A DNA stretch of 64,000 nt from assembly GCF_010183535.1 (NCBI RefSeq), contig NC_071332.1, positions 20,770,001-20,834,000 of the forward strand. Reading direction: 5' to 3'. Below the pieces are notes generated by a model, which was given only the letters and a program-made list of their open reading frames with translations, had not been told where the DNA came from and did no database searches. Source of the stretch: Caenorhabditis remanei (lineage: Eukaryota > Nematoda > Chromadorea > Rhabditida > Rhabditidae). Positions 30,993 through 43,093 of the stretch are shown piece after piece (the first letter of the stretch is position 1; every line of letters starts with the position of its first letter). The position numbers and the translations under genes were made by a program.

Positions 30993-31536
30993 TTAAAAAC
31001 TAATTCGTATCAGGGAATTGAATAGGATTAGCGTTATCAGTTTTCGATTGTCTTTTGTACAGAGGATGTACAGTCCTTGGTCTTTGAGATAACTAAAGCT
31101 AATCACTGACTGACCTGTGGTTTTGTTTCTGGTAGTAGAATTGATCGGTGGTACTGTAGAAGTGGATTTAATAACAGTGGTCAAACCATTTGTGGATTTA
31201 GAAGTAGTGCTTGAAACTGAAATTTTTAGTTTGAGACTACAATTAGAAAACTTCGACTTACCAGCGGTTAAAAGTTTTGTAGTTCCGATGGAGCTTCTTG
31301 TAGTCGCCGGTGATACTGTAGTATGACCTGCAGGTTTTAGAATCACAAAGAATATTATAAGAAAAATTGCTATGGATAGGATAAGTAGACCCATTAACAC
31401 TAGTAATATTGTTTTCCAATGATTCATTATGAAATTTGAGCTGCGAGCTGGAGGTTCTGGAGATTCTGGAGATTGGAAAACTATTCTGTATTAGAGATTT
31501 CATTAATATGTACTTACCATTATCTCGCGCCCACAT
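30993..31536 (-). CDS. Small membrane-anchored mucin-like protein
   Basis: ATG at 31536 (MWARDN), then exon 2 with SPESPEPPARSSNFIMNHWK, one TM helix (TILLVLMGLLILSIAIFLIIFFVI), KPAGHTTVSPATT, then a Ser/Thr exon (SSTTSKSTNGLTTVIKST). The plus-strand twin at 48661-49105 stops right after KTTTG, whereas here the frame runs on to 30993 through GATA-box sequence of the next gene, or an unseen exon follows. Type II topology with a short glycosylatable ectodomain and no lectin domain. Confidence 0.65.
31025..31040 (-). promoter_or_regulatory. GATA/TAATCC composite box
   Basis: Minus strand CTGATAACGCTAATCC, about 58 bases upstream of the ATG at 30967. It overlaps the possible read-through 3' coding end of the upstream mucin gene, so genes are packed very tightly. 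Confidence 0.65.
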
Positions 31537-31582
31537 GATAGTGTGTTGTAAACTTTAATGAGTGGGGAAATCAAATTATAAA

Positions 31583-31598
31583 GGATTAGTGTTATCAG
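31583..31598 (-). promoter_or_regulatory. GATA/TAATCC composite box
   Basis: Minus strand CTGATAACACTAATCC, about 47 bases upstream of the ATG at 31536. Confidence 0.65.
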
Positions 31599-31634
31599 CT
31601 ACTTTTTTTGCAACAGGAATTTGAATCCTTCGTT

Positions 31635-32687
31635 TTAATTTTGCGGTAGGATTAGTGACTTACCTGATGTAGTTTGCTCTCTAGTGGTTGGGGGTGGTTT
31701 ACTTGTGGCTATCGTAGTTGTTGCTCCTGAAAATCAAATAATAATGAAAATATTTTTGAATTTGAAAGCTCACCACTGGTAGACACATGTTCGGTTGTGG
31801 AGGGGGTACTAGTAGCTGTACTTGGGGCTGAGGGTTTTGTGGTTTCTACAGTATTAAGACCTAATGAAGAATTAATAAAGGTGAATGTTGAGTTCGGATA
31901 CTTACTACTAGTGCTTGCCAAGGGTACTGTAGAAGTAGTAATTTCTACAGTAGTACTTTTGGGTGTAGTCGCCTTTGTTGTACTAATTTTCTTAGAAATA
32001 GTTGATGAACTCATGGTAGATTTTTCTGTGCTGCTAACCGTCGTAAGAATTTGTGTTGATGTTTTTAATTCGACAGGTGTAGTCGCGGTTTTAGATGTAG
32101 CTACAGTAGTCCATGGATTTCCTGTGCTCTTTGTTGTGATGTGACCTAGAGTTAAGACTTAATTTCAGTTATACGGTTTTTCAAAACTTACTATTAGTTG
32201 GGACAAGTTTCGCTGTAGTAATACTAGATGGTTTAGTAGAGAATTCCGAAGCTGCGGTATTGGTGATCGGTCCTGTAGATAACAAAATTTAGCGAAGACT
32301 CAGGTACTATAATTTACCATTGGTATGTAGAGGGTTAGTCAAGCGTTTTTCAGTCACAGTAGTCACGGAAGGTACTGTAGACTTACTTGATGGCTTTGTT
32401 GTAGTAGCTAATTCGGTTACAGTAGTTGAACCAATTGTAGTCCCACTTGACACAACAGTACTACTTGTACTTTGATCTGCAGGTTTCAAAATGACAAAAA
32501 AGACAATTAGGAAAATAACAAGGGCTATGAGTACTAGACCTAGTATCACGAGTAAGATACTTTTCCAGTGTTTCAATATGAAATTGGTATTGCTTTCAAC
32601 TTGATCATTCTCTGGGGGTTCTGCAGATAAAAATGGTATTTCAGGAATTTTGAGTTAGCGTTTCTCACCATATTCTCGTGCCCACAT
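31635..32687 (-). CDS. Membrane-anchored mucin-like protein
   Basis: ATG at 32687 (MWAREY), then EPPENDQVESNTNF, a TM helix (ILLVILGLVLIALVIFLIVFFVI), KPADQSTSSTVVSS and several Ser/Thr-rich exons (GPITNTAASEFSTKPSS, KTATTPVELKTSTQIL, STTKATTPKSTTVEIT, SAPSTATSTPSTTEH), each ending in TSG or NSG at a phase-1 donor. The final exon ends TTREQTTSG plus a few codons to a stop at 31635. No folded domain is visible. Close twin on the plus strand at 47625-48493. Extracellular O-glycosylated surface protein by composition; function unknown. Confidence 0.7.
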
Positions 32688-32846
32688 GTTGCTTGCAAAT
32701 TTTGGAATAAAAGCTTATCAGATAATTAAAATTTAGCGATTGTTAAAAGAATGCAAAGAAACCACTATGCTAATCCGATAGCTTAATTATTTAGAATCAG
32801 TCTTATCAGTTAAAATTTTGATCTCTTCGTTTTGCGGTCTTAATGA

Positions 32847-35800
32847 CTAACCAGATGTGGTTTTTTCAGTGGTTGTTAGTGGTACTGTAGTGGTAGAAAT
32901 TGAAGATAGCCAGGGTGTTGTGGTTGTGGCTTCAGGAATGGCTGAAAATGTTAGTACAAAATAATATTGATGGTGATTAGAATTTACTTGTTCCACTTGT
33001 TGACTGGGATTCAGATGTAGACGTGTATTTCAAGAATGTAGTTGTTTCTAGCGGTGATGTGGTGGTAGTGCCATCAGTAGATACTGTTGTAGATTGCTGA
33101 GAGGTAGCTGAAGTGGACGTGGATTTTGTGGTTTCAGCAGTACTAGAGCCTGAAATTTCCAATGAATCACTGACAAATATGAATGCTAAACTTTGAGACT
33201 TACTACTGATGGGCGAACTTTTGTATGTTGTCGTCTTTTCAATAGTAGTGTTGCTCAGAGGTACTGTAGTAGTGATAACATTAGAAGACATAATAGATGG
33301 ACTAGTAAGAATTGTGGTTTCAGTGGTAGGCAGATGTTTGATTGTAGTGAGGTCTTTCAAGACTGTGGTTAAAACATTTGAAGTTTCAGAAGTAGTAGAC
33401 AGAGTTTGTGTTTTTTCACTAGTAGGAATTGTGGTTTCAGTAGAAGAAACAGTTGATAAGGATGGTTCTGACACTGTAGTAGTTGTTGTACTTTGGGGTG
33501 TAGTTAACTCTGATGTGCTAATTGTCGTTGAACTCATTGTAGTTTCTTGAGTGCTAGTTGACGGCGTCGTTGATATTGATTTAGGCGAAACAGTAAAAGT
33601 TGAAGAGGATTCATCAGATGTAGTTGAGTGTTCTGTAGTTTCAGTGGTTCCCCAAGATGCTGTTGTTGTTATAACGGAGGTTGATGGCGTCGTTACTCTT
33701 GTTGTTGAAAATTCTGCAGTTCTCTTTGTACCGCTTGACTGATAAGCTAAACACATTGGTCACCAGGATAAACATGAGTTTGGAAACTAACCGCTGGTAG
33801 GAATGAGCTCAGATGTGGTCGAAAATTGTTTAGTCTTTGTTGTAGTAAACTCAGGCATAGTTGACGAAGGTGTTGTTACAGTAGTCGACAGATACTTCGG
33901 TGTTGTGGTCCTCCATGATCCTGTGGTAATACTAGAGAGGGTAGATTCTACTGGAGTGTTTGTTGAAACTCCAGTCGTTTTGTGAGCACTGCTTGTACTA
34001 CGATCTGTAAATAACCACAGTAATCTGCATGTGCTTAAATATTGAAGCTTACCACTAGTTCTGGTTGTGGTGGATTCTGCCACAATAGTAGAAACTGTAG
34101 ACTTATCCGGAGTTGTTGGTACTGTGGTAGTACTACCCGTGGTGGATTCTACTGACTGACTAGTTGCAGTTACAGGTGGCGTAGTAGAACTGCTTACACC
34201 TGTAAACTCTAAGATTACCACCAACTACAGAAGCCTTGCTACCATAGTACTTACTACTAGTGCTTGCCAAGGGTACTGTGGAAGTAGAAGCAGTTGTAGA
34301 AGAAACTGACGGATTTGTCACAGTAGTAATTTCTACAGTAGTACTTTTGGGTGTAGTTGACTCTGTGGTGGTCACTGTAGATGTCTCTGTTGTGGTTTCA
34401 GGGGCACTGCTTGTTCTTAGATCTGAAATGTTTTGATAATACTGGTGTACGCCAATAAACCCAATTATTAAGAAAACAAACCGCTGGTTAGTGGAGGGTT
34501 AGGTGTGGTCGAGGTCTCCATTAATGTAGTAGATGTTGATTGTGCTACAGTACTAGTCAAATGTTCTGTGGTTTTGAGAGGCGTTGTTGACTCAGGTTTG
34601 ATAGATTTTGATCCGGGAGCAGTAGTAAATGTAGTTGAGCTTACTGTGGTAGATTTTGTTTGGACTGTACTATCAGCTACAAAAAAGTGATGACATTTAA
34701 TATACAAGAGAAACTTACTATCGGAAAATGGAGAAGTTGGTGTTGTGCTACCTGACGGTGTAGTTACAGTTGCCCAAGAACTACTAGTACCTTGTGATAC
34801 TGTAGTTGACACTGTTGTGGTGTCAGTACTTGTCTTTGGATCTTAAATTGCAAAAATTAGTTAGAAAGTGGGACAACAGCTAGTAGACTAGAACTCACCA
34901 CTAGTGACTCGGGATTTGGATGTGGAAGATCTCTCACTAGGTTTTGAAGTTGTAGATGTAGTAAACAGCATATATTTAACTGATGTTGTTTCAGTAGTAG
35001 GTAGATATTTGATTGTAGTGAGGTCTCAAATTCTGGAATTTAGTTGAAAAATTAGGAGACTGAAACTTACCAGCAGTTGTTTGGGATTTGGAAGTGTAAG
35101 ATCCCTCACTAGGTTTTGTAGGTGTTTCCGAAGTAGTGAACAACGAAGATGGTATATGTTTGATAGTAGTAAGGTCTTTCAAAACTGTGCTTGAACTTTT
35201 TGAAGTTTCAGAGGTAGTACTTGAAGCAACAGTTGATAAGAATGGTTCTGATACTGTAGTAGTTCTCATAGTTGTTGTACTTCGAGGTGTAGTTAACTCT
35301 GATGTACTAATTGTAGTTAAACTCATTGTAGTTTCTTGAGTGCTGCTACTCAGATATTCCGGTGTAGGTGAAGGCGACGTTGAAATAGATTTTGTAGTCA
35401 AAGGTTTTGATGTAGTTGAATCTTCTAGAGTCGTAGTTAAACCAAAAGTTGTAGATTGTTCTGGTGTAGTTACTATTGCAGGTGCTGTGGTGAAACTTTT
35501 TGTGGTTCCAGAGGTACTGTAACCTGAACATATGAAACTGCAAACCATGAAAACTAGAAATATTGAAACTCACTAGACCGAAGTGCGAAAGGCGTAGAAG
35601 ATTCTGTGCCTGTCGTCGATTGTGCAGAGGTCAGCTCAGTAATCAGTCCTGCAAATAGAATATAAGTAGGATACAAATAAAAGCAAAGTCTTACTATTGG
35701 TAGTTAGATATCCAGTTGAAAAGCCAACTGTGGTAGAACCCTCCAAAAAAGGAGCTGGATGAGGTTTGGAGGTAGTGTTGATAATAATTGGTAAAGGAGT

Positions 35801-36156
35801 AGTAGAGACTGAAAATTGATTTCAAGATTACATATCTCAATTTCTTTACCCGATAAAGTTTCTCCGTTACCTTCCGTTGTTGCATTTGAATCTGTTGTGG
35901 TCCCACTTATTGGCAGTACCGTACTACTTGTTATACTGTCAGTTGGTTTCAAGAGAACAAGAAACAAGATCAGGAAAAAAATGAGACATATCATAAGAAA
36001 ACACATAAACCCGAACAAGATTGCTTTCCAGTACTTTCTGAAGACATTTTTTGATCCAGGACCTTCGGGGTTTTCTGAGAAATCTGGAATTTAAATTTCT
36101 TTTTTTTCTCCAAAGGGTTTTTCTGGCATAAACTCACCGCGGTAGGGCATCGACAT
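32847..36156 (-). CDS. Large membrane-anchored mucin-like protein
   Basis: ATG at 36156 (MSMPYR), then DFSENPEGPGSKNVFRKYWK, TM (AILFGFMCFLMICLIFFLILF), KPTDSITSSTVLPISG, followed by roughly fifteen Ser/Thr/Pro exons (for example TTPSTSTQETTMSSTTISTS and TTPEQSTTFGLTTTLEDSTT) separated by 45-60 bp introns and almost all phase 1, so exons can be gained or lost without frameshift. Last codons TTEKTTSG, then stop at 32847. Reads as a cell-surface mucin with a short cytoplasmic tail. Inverted twin at 43950-47460. Exon borders within the repetitive part are approximate. Confidence 0.72.
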
Positions 36157-36193
36157 GATACTACTAGCGTTTTCAAGAAAATTAAATTAATAA

Positions 36194-36208
36194 GGATTAA
36201 TTTTATCA
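36194..36208 (-). promoter_or_regulatory. GATA/TAATCC composite box
   Basis: Minus strand TGATAAAATTAATCC, about 38 bases upstream of the ATG at 36156. The twin gene has TGATAACACTAATTC at 43898-43912. Confidence 0.6.
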
Positions 36209-36454
36209 ATACAATAATTCAAGAGCATTTTGTATTTCAAAAGTGTGTGTGGTTTTTGATACTAATTATTTGTGGTAGATAAGAAAAGTGCAAAAATTTG
36301 TGGTTTATTCAATAAGGAGGTTCATAAGAAAAATATGGGACCCATGTATTGACTTTTCAAAAAATTGAAATACCAACAATTACCTCATTAATTACTTAAA
36401 ACTGAGACACCATTTTTGTAATCAGTTTTTCGGGGTTTCAAATAAGGCGTTAGT

Positions 36455-36590
36455 AAAAATAGATTACGAAAAATTATATTCTTTGGAATTGTCAGTTTTA
36501 TAAATTTTTTTGTGATCATAACTACAGTTATCTTCGTGGTTTTTCTTAAAAGTAATATACGGTGCCGGCGGACTTCACATTCTTTATTCA
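36455..36590 (+). pseudogene. Relic of a VWA-gene transmembrane exon
   Basis: The plus strand encodes LRKIIFFGIVSFINFFVIIT and TVIFVVFLKSN, matching the TM exon of the genes at 56812-58428 and 58790-60329 (RFRKMIFLGVISFIIFSVI). No other exons remain. Confidence 0.6.
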
Positions 36591-36772
36591 AGATTTAGGC
36601 TTCGAAGAATGAAAACACTTTTTTGCGCCAGACTCCTCAAACTGCTTGCATAGGCCTCTGAACTGGAACCATGCGAAGAGTATGTAGGAATCAGTTTTGT
36701 TTTGTTGTGGAGGAGCCCTAACAATTCTAATAAAAGTTCGAAGCCCCCAAGCGCAAGACAATAAAAACTTAC

Positions 36773-36875
36773 CTATTTGTCCTGCGCTTGACAGAATTGG
36801 TGTACTCTAATCGGATTCCCTTGAAGATACAGATGCAGTTGCTTCGGAAGTGGTAGAATTTTCAAACTGTTGGCC
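36773..36875 (-). pseudogene. Relic of the repeated cytoplasmic-tail exon
   Basis: It encodes TTSEATASVSSRESD, a stop in place of Gln, then STPILSSAGQI and a GTAAG donor. This matches the repeated tail exon of the gene at 25395-28457. Confidence 0.65.
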
Positions 36876-37005
36876 TGTGTTATCAAAATGTTTAAACTAC
36901 CAGAATCTAGGTTTAAAAATTATTTCTTGTTGTGTATAGTCTACAATATTCCCACTCAATTATTTAATCACAAAGACCAGATAAAAGCATTATAAAAATG
37001 TGAAA

Positions 37006-37020
37006 TGATAACACTAATCC
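37006..37020 (+). promoter_or_regulatory. GATA/TAATCC composite box
   Basis: TGATAACACTAATCC, about 40 bases upstream of an ATG at 37061. Exact consensus match on the plus strand. Confidence 0.6.
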
Positions 37021-37060
37021 TTTTGGTTTCCTTTGAGTTTCGAGGAAAAACCACAATTCA

Positions 37061-37402
37061 ATGCCTGGTTTGCCAAAAGGTCAGTTCTCTGCTCAGTTGT
37101 CTCTTTAAGCTAAAATTTTGCAGATTCTCTATTCGATGTCATCGCTGGTTCTGAAGTGACAAGGGACACAGAATCCTCTAGAAAAGCAATTCTTGTTTAT
37201 CAGAATGTGGGGTTTGAAGGTAAATAAATTTGTACATGAAAGTTTGATAGCAATTTTTTATTCAGAAGAGGAGTCTGAGCTGCAAAGCTTCCAATTGTCC
37301 ACTTCTGGAACAGCAAGGGCCTCTACCTCTTCAAGAGAATCACCAATTCTGGAAAGCATAGGACAAATAGGTACGTTTTTATTGTCGCAAAATGTGTTCT
37401 GA
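37061..37402 (+). pseudogene. Truncated copy of the repeated-tail membrane protein gene
   Basis: Three exons (37061-37079, 37124-37219, 37266-37370) encode MPGLPKDSLFDVIAGSEVT, AILVYQNVGFEEESELQ and STSSRESPILESIGQI, the cytoplasmic tail of the gene at 25395-28457, in opposite orientation. After the last donor no TM, stalk or VWA-like exon follows; instead a relic of another gene lies on the minus strand. With an intact promoter box it may still be transcribed as a tail-only peptide. Confidence 0.6.
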
Positions 37403-37439
37403 TTCTTGTGAGTCTGAATGTTGAATGAAGAATGTCAAG

Positions 37440-37830
37440 TCCGCAAACACCGGATATCACTTTTGAGAAAAACCATGAGGAGAACTGTAGTTATAATCAC
37501 AGAGAATACTATAAAACGGAAAACTCCAAGAAATATCACTTTACGTGATCAATTTTTCATAATGAGGGATGCAATTCTCGAGGAGCGAGATCTGCTGAAA
37601 AAAACATTCGACTTGAGATAAAGCAACTTGTTCAGTAAAAAACTAATTGTGCAGGTTCATTATATAATTTTTTGAATCCATTAAGTCATACTGTCACACA
37701 ACTTTTCGAATGAAACACACGTATTAGTGATTTTTCTATAATCAATTTCTTCCACTATAATCCTCACGGAAAAAAGAAATTGTGACCTCCGATTTATTGG
37801 AAATTATTTGTAGATGTACTCTTAATCATG
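37440..37830 (-). pseudogene. 5' relic of a VWA-like gene
   Basis: On the minus strand it encodes SRKVIFLGVFRFIVFSVIIT and TVLLMVFLKSD, with the upstream flank (TATAATCAATTTCTTCCACT on plus) also present at 58470-58500 and 60380-60410. It is mirrored by the relic at 36455-36590, so an inverted pair flanks the tail relics. No VWA-like exon remains. Confidence 0.6.
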
Positions 37831-38202
37831 CTATATAGTCGTGTAGGAACTGATGAAAGGCATTGCACTTCCCTCTGCCAAAGTTTGATCTTATTTATAT
37901 TTTTATGATACAAGAATTAAAAAAATTTGTGGACCAATATCACAAAACTTTATGGTTTAATAGGGAAATATGTGAAAAATTCATCGAGCAATGGTTACCC
38001 TGTTTCTGACAGAAAAGAAGCAACAACACAGAAAAATCATAGTTTTTAGTTCATTTATTACATTTTCCACATATACAACACTTAGTGTCCCTCTTGGTCT
38101 TAATAGGCTTATATCATTAAAACTGACAAAAAATCAATTATTACCGTGATGTAGTTTTCGTAGTGTGCTCCAACTTTTCAGTTTTTGCACCGTGATCGAG
38201 AA

Positions 38203-40246
38203 TTAATTGTTGTATGGTACCCAGAAGTCAGCGGCGCTTAAATCAACAAGTTTTCAAGTGCTAACAGTTCCATGTTTTTACCTAACACTGTATATTCTGA
38301 TTTGAAGAATTTTGATTTTATCATCTGAGTACTCGAATTCAAGTGTCATGTTGTAAGGGACAGCGTCCAATGTGTACGGACCATTTTTGACATACGTGGT
38401 GTTCCCCTGAAGTTAGACAAAAAATTTCCAAAATACAAGAATTGTGTGATCTCACATAATCAGCATGTGACTCAACAGTCTCTTCAAAATATCCTGATTT
38501 TGATGATTTCGCATTATACCAAGTTAACTTGACCATTCTAAACGTATCTAGGGACCCTAGAATATAAACTGTTAGTAAAGTCAGCAATTTTAAAGATACC
38601 AATGGAAACTTACCATGGTCCTGTAGAGTCATGCAGATGTAGTAATACCCAACCAGCGGAGAATTGAAAATTGGAAGAGTCACAGATCCAGAATTTGTAA
38701 CGTTTGCATTGAATGAATACACCAAGTATGAAGGCCAAATAGATGGTAGCCAAGTGGGTGTCTGATGCCAGAAACTAGTACTTCGAAACTGGAGAAATTT
38801 TCCATACCTCTTGAATTCTATCATCGTCCGTGAATATACAGAGTCCATTAGTTTCACTAGCTAATCTGTACATTGATTCTGGTGACGACCCACCAAATGA
38901 GTTATTAGATACAACGAATGTGACATAAGTATGATATTTTTGGAGCATGGATACTAAGTCAGTGATATTGTCGTCTGTAGGAAGTCGTTTCGTGATAATA
39001 AAAAGAGTTGCTCCACAATGGGTAATATCCTCAAAGAAGAAGATCTGAAACACATACAAATGTATTATTTTGTAATATGAAAACCTACATCAATAATACT
39101 CAATACTCCACCACCCTCTGACGGGTCTTTCAACGACTCTGTTGAATTCGGGAGACCGCTCAATAACGTATCATATATTCCACTGTAAAAAAATAACTTA
39201 ATTCAATAAAATTGTCTCACTAACCAGAAACTGTCTCTTGAATCAAATGTTGAAAACGTGATATTATTGTTGCTGTTCATCATATCAAATATTCCTAATG
39301 CATACTTTTCAAAAAAGAAATTTGAGTTATTTGAAATGGATTGCCATGTATTCAACACTTGATCTATTGTCAAATCATAGGAATACGCAAAGAAAAATGT
39401 AGACTTCTGATTTGGTGAACAACCAGTATCGTCTAAAAAATCAATAAAAAATCTTTCGATACGGATAGGAACTCACCGACAGATTTTGCCGCAGTATTAT
39501 CTGAAAAAGTCAACTTTAGGAAATTTTATTGAATGTCTCACCTTTTATATCTGGTGAAGTTGTAGTACTAAATGATCTAATAGAATAATCCTCTACGTGT
39601 TCAATTTGGTTTGAAAGTGAATAAAGAGAAACATTGAAAATAATAATATGACAAAAATAAGCATATTCAGAAGTCCTAGGAGCATTGTTTTTCGAAACTT
39701 TTTCTTAACTCACCGAAAAGTTCTGTCGTAGTGACACAGGAATATGAGTGAGATGTTGTATCAGTTTTTGTTGTTTGTGCAGAAGTAGTTGGTGTAGAAG
39801 TAGTCGTGGTTTCCAAATGATTATGCGACGTAGAACTAATATGAATGTCTTCATGTTTTTTGTTCAAATGAAGAATCAGAAAAAAGACAAAAATAATCAA
39901 CGCGGCAAAAACAACAACTAAGTTAACTAATGCAATCAGCAAAAGTTTACGGAATCGATTGGTCACGGTGTAACGGAGAATTCCAAAGTGACGTTGCTTG
40001 CTGAGACACAAATTAACGTTGATAGATTAATAATAGAACTCACTCTACTAGTCCAAACTCTGATGGTGGGTTTGTGTCGATTATTTCTACAGTAGTTGGT
40101 TCTTCATTTGTTCCGGGAGCTGATGAAACTGAAGCAGAGTCATTGTTGATGATACCTGAATTTTTTAATTAAACAGAAGATTAAGTATTCTTACCACCTC
40201 TACGAGATTGAAATTCTGCATAAATATTTTTGATTCTTGATATCAT
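38203..40246 (-). CDS. Type II membrane VWA-like protein (subfamily b)
   Basis: From ATG 40246: MISRIKNIYAEFQSRRG, tail exon (SASVSSAPGTNEEPTTVEII), then KQRHFGILRYTVTNRFRK, TM (LVNLVVVFAALIIFVFFLIL), stalk TTSTPTTSAQTTKTDTT, then CSPNQKSTFFFAYSYDLTID, the VWA-like core (CGATLFIITKRLPTDDN, YVTFVVSNNSFGG, ETNGLCIF), TPTWLPSIWPSYLVYSFNAN, YYYICMTLQDHG, GNTTYVKNGPYTLD, ILQIRIYSV and ADFWVPYNN ending at 38203. Exons are open. A dead second TM exon lies in the intron after the stalk (39573-39710), together with two tiny stalk-like exons (KDNTAAKSV). Its tail matches the gene at 60834-62561. Confidence 0.76.
39573..39710 (-). pseudogene. Dead transmembrane exon inside an intron
   Basis: It encodes KKFRKTMLLGLLNMLIFVIL and FLFIHFQTKLNT, then a stop, then SFSTTTSPDIK. 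This is the TM exon type of the gene at 41100-43093 (RFRKMMLIGFLNLLIFVIFF). It sits downstream of the working TM exon of the gene at 38203-40246, so it is a leftover of exon swapping. Confidence 0.65.
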
Positions 40247-40259
40247 GACAGAAATAAGA

Positions 40260-41090
40260 CAAAAATGTGCCAGAGGAAATGTGATTCTTCTCGTCAGTTT
40301 CTGTTCGGTTAGATAACACTCAGTGACTGATAGTAATATGGGCGGTTATAGTTGCTTCTTCCCAAGTGGATTATAGCGGGAGAAATTGATTATAGAAACA
40401 TCATTATTATTACCACCTTATGTTTGCAGTTTTGAGTTTTCACGTCTGACAGTTTTCACTATCAGGCTGATGCATAAATTTTTATCTTTTTTTGCAAAAT
40501 TTTCAATGTAATTTTTGTCCACGAAAATTTCATTATTCAACATATAATTGACAACCATTGGTCACTCATTGTTATAATTCCCGTAGCTCATTTTTATGAT
40601 TCTCGTGGAGTACCTCTATTGTTAAACCGCACCCATAGGTTTAGTTTTAAAGTGTATGAAAAACAAAACAAAAAAGATATTCAAACTGAGCGACACCAGA
40701 TTAGTATAGGTTCCTGTTCGAACATGAATGAGAGCCATGTTAGGAAGTGGGATACGTTCTATTTTTTTGCGCTTATGTGCATGAGTTAGTGAGTTAGTTG
40801 AAAATTATTTTGATAAAGTAGAGTAGACATTATTGTACTTTATTTCATTTCATTATAAAGATTTCCGCAATGGGGTTTCTGCCGGAATCGTAAAGTCGGA
40901 TTTTCACGTGTCCAATAAATCTATACAGAGCGGTAAGCTTGATTATGTTAGTTGTGTATAGAAATTCATTGTTCGCTAAGAATCGTTTTCAGAAGCATTG
41001 CGAAATGCCAGTAAACAACTCAGTTCAGTCCCTTCGTCATCTTCTCCCAGGCCAGATAGTGTTGATGGCTCTAGAAATGACTTTCATTCT
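40260..41090. other. Divergent intergenic region
   Basis: Separates two outward-facing VWA-like genes (40246 -, 41100 +). Near 40905-40990 a decayed exon is seen: ATCTATACAGAGCGGTAAGC corresponds to the working exon IYTERQA at 63706-63735, with CAA changed to TAA. Between 40992 and 41099 an acceptor and open sequence (EALRNASKQLSSVPSSSS) suggest an alternative or ancestral 5' exon. No GATA/TAATCC consensus box was found. Confidence 0.4.
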
Positions 41091-41099
41091 GCAAAGAAA

Positions 41100-43093
41100 A
41101 TGAATATAATTTCTCGTATTCAAAAAATATATGCGGAACGACAAGCCAGACTAAGTACAACTTGAAATTGAATTAAATTATAATTTTTACTTGTTTCAGA
41201 AACTTTGCAAATTCAATCTCGACAACCTGATACAGCATCTGAACTATCACCTTCCATACCAAATCAAGTACCAAATACAGTTGAAGGGTCTAGAACAACC
41301 GGATCAACAATCGTATCACGTGAAGTTCCTCGAACTCAAACCAATTTGAATTCGATCAGAGTGATTGTGTCAGAAACTAGTCCGGAAACTGAGTTTGAAC
41401 CTGCAAAGTGAGACTTTTACTTAAAATCTTGCATACCTTTTCAACTCTACAAAATTCCTAAGCGGAACTCAATTAACTGATTTTATTGAATTGGTTCCAG
41501 CAAACAACGTCACTTTGGAATTCTGCATTACATCGTGAATAACCGGTTTCGTAAAATGATGCTCATAGGATTTCTAAATCTGCTCATTTTTGTCATATTC
41601 TTTGCTTCAATTTTTCTCTTTTTTTACATTCAAAGTCAAAGCGAAAACAGGGAAGAAGTTTCTACTAAACCATTCAGTACTTCAACTTCTCCAGATGTTA
41701 TTGGTGAGAATTTCAAAGAAATTATACGAAATTTGTTTGTTTTTAGGTGATACTACGACAAGAACTGATACAACAGCTCACTCACATTCTTCTGACACTA
41801 CAACAAATCCTTTTGGTGAATTCCTATCCGTATCTAAAGATATTGTTTTGTCTGATTTCCTAGACCGTACGGATTGCTCACCAAATCAGAAGTCTACATT
41901 TTTCTTTGCGTATTCCAATGATCTCACAGCAGATCAAGTCTTGAACACCTGGAAATCCATTTCAGAGAACCCAACTTTCATTTTTGAAACCTATGCATTA
42001 ACACGATTTGATATGATGGACAGCAGCTCTGATTCTGTTTCATCATTTGATTCAAGCCACAGTATCAGGTTAGTGAGGCAATTTAATTGAATTAAGTTAT
42101 TTTTTACAGTGATATAACTGATGCGTTATTGAGCAATCTTCCAAATCCAGCAGATTCGTTTAAAGACCCGTCACGAGGTGGCACAGTATTGGGTATTATT
42201 GATGTAGGTTTTCATATTGCAAAATAATACGCTTGTAGGTGTTTCAGTCCTTCTTCTGTTGTGACGTGACACATTGTGGAGCAACTCTTTTTATTCTCAC
42301 AAAACGTCTTCCTACAGAAACGCCTTCCTATGTCGATTACATAGTAAACAAGCTCAAAAAATATCATGCTTATGCAACATTCGTTGTATCCGAGAACTCA
42401 TTTGGTGGGTTGTCACCAGAATCAATGTACAGAGTGGCAAGCGAAACTAATGGACTGTGTATTTTTACGGAAGATGATAGGATTCAAGAGGTATGGATTA
42501 TTTCTCCAGTTTCGAAATACTAGTTTCTGGCATCAGACACCCACTTGGGTACCATCCAGTTGGCCTTCATACTTGGTGTATTCATTCAATGCAAAAGTTA
42601 CAAATTCTGGAAACGTGACACTTCCAATTTTCAATTCTCCGCAGGTTGGGAATTACTACATTTGCATGACTCTACAGGATCATGGTATGTTTCGATTGGC
42701 ACCTTTAACATTTCTGACTTCACCAATAATTTGTATTCCAGGATCCCTAGACACATTCAGGATGGTTCACTTAACTTGGTATAATGAAGGATCATCAAAT
42801 TCGGGTTCTTTTGAAGAGACTGTTGAGTCACATACTGATTTTGTAACTAAACATTTGTTTTTTTTTTCATTTTAATATACTCTTAATTTCAGGGAAACAC
42901 CACGTATACCAATAAAGGGCCATACACATTAGATGCAGTTCCTTATAACTTGACACTTCAATATGAATTTCTAGGAGAAACAACTGAAGTTCTTCAGATC
43001 AGGATATACAGTGTTCAGTGAGTAAAACTTTGAAAAAACTTCGGAAATTTTGGTTTCAGAGCGGTGGACTTCTGGGTTCCCTATAATAATTGA
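41100..43093 (+). CDS. Type II membrane VWA-like protein (subfamily b)
   Basis: ATG 41100: MNIISRIQKIYAERQARL, tail exon (SRQPDTASELSPSIPNQVPN, RVIVSETSPETEFEPA), then KQRHFGILHYIVNNRFRK, TM (LIGFLNLLIFVIFFASIFLF), stalk exon TTTRTDTTAHSHSSDTTTNP, then CSPNQKSTFFFAYSNDLTAD, the VWA-like core (CGATLFILTKRLPTET, YATFVVSENSFGG, ETNGLCIF), TPTWVPSSWPSYLVYSFNAK, YYICMTLQDHG, SLDTFRMVHLTWYNE, GNTTYTNKGPYTLD, LQIRIYSVQ and AVDFWVPYNN with TGA at 43091-43093. All junctions are GT-AG and phases agree. The start may lie further upstream, since an open segment precedes the ATG. The gene at 56812-58428 is its closest relative, in inverse orientation. Confidence 0.77.
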
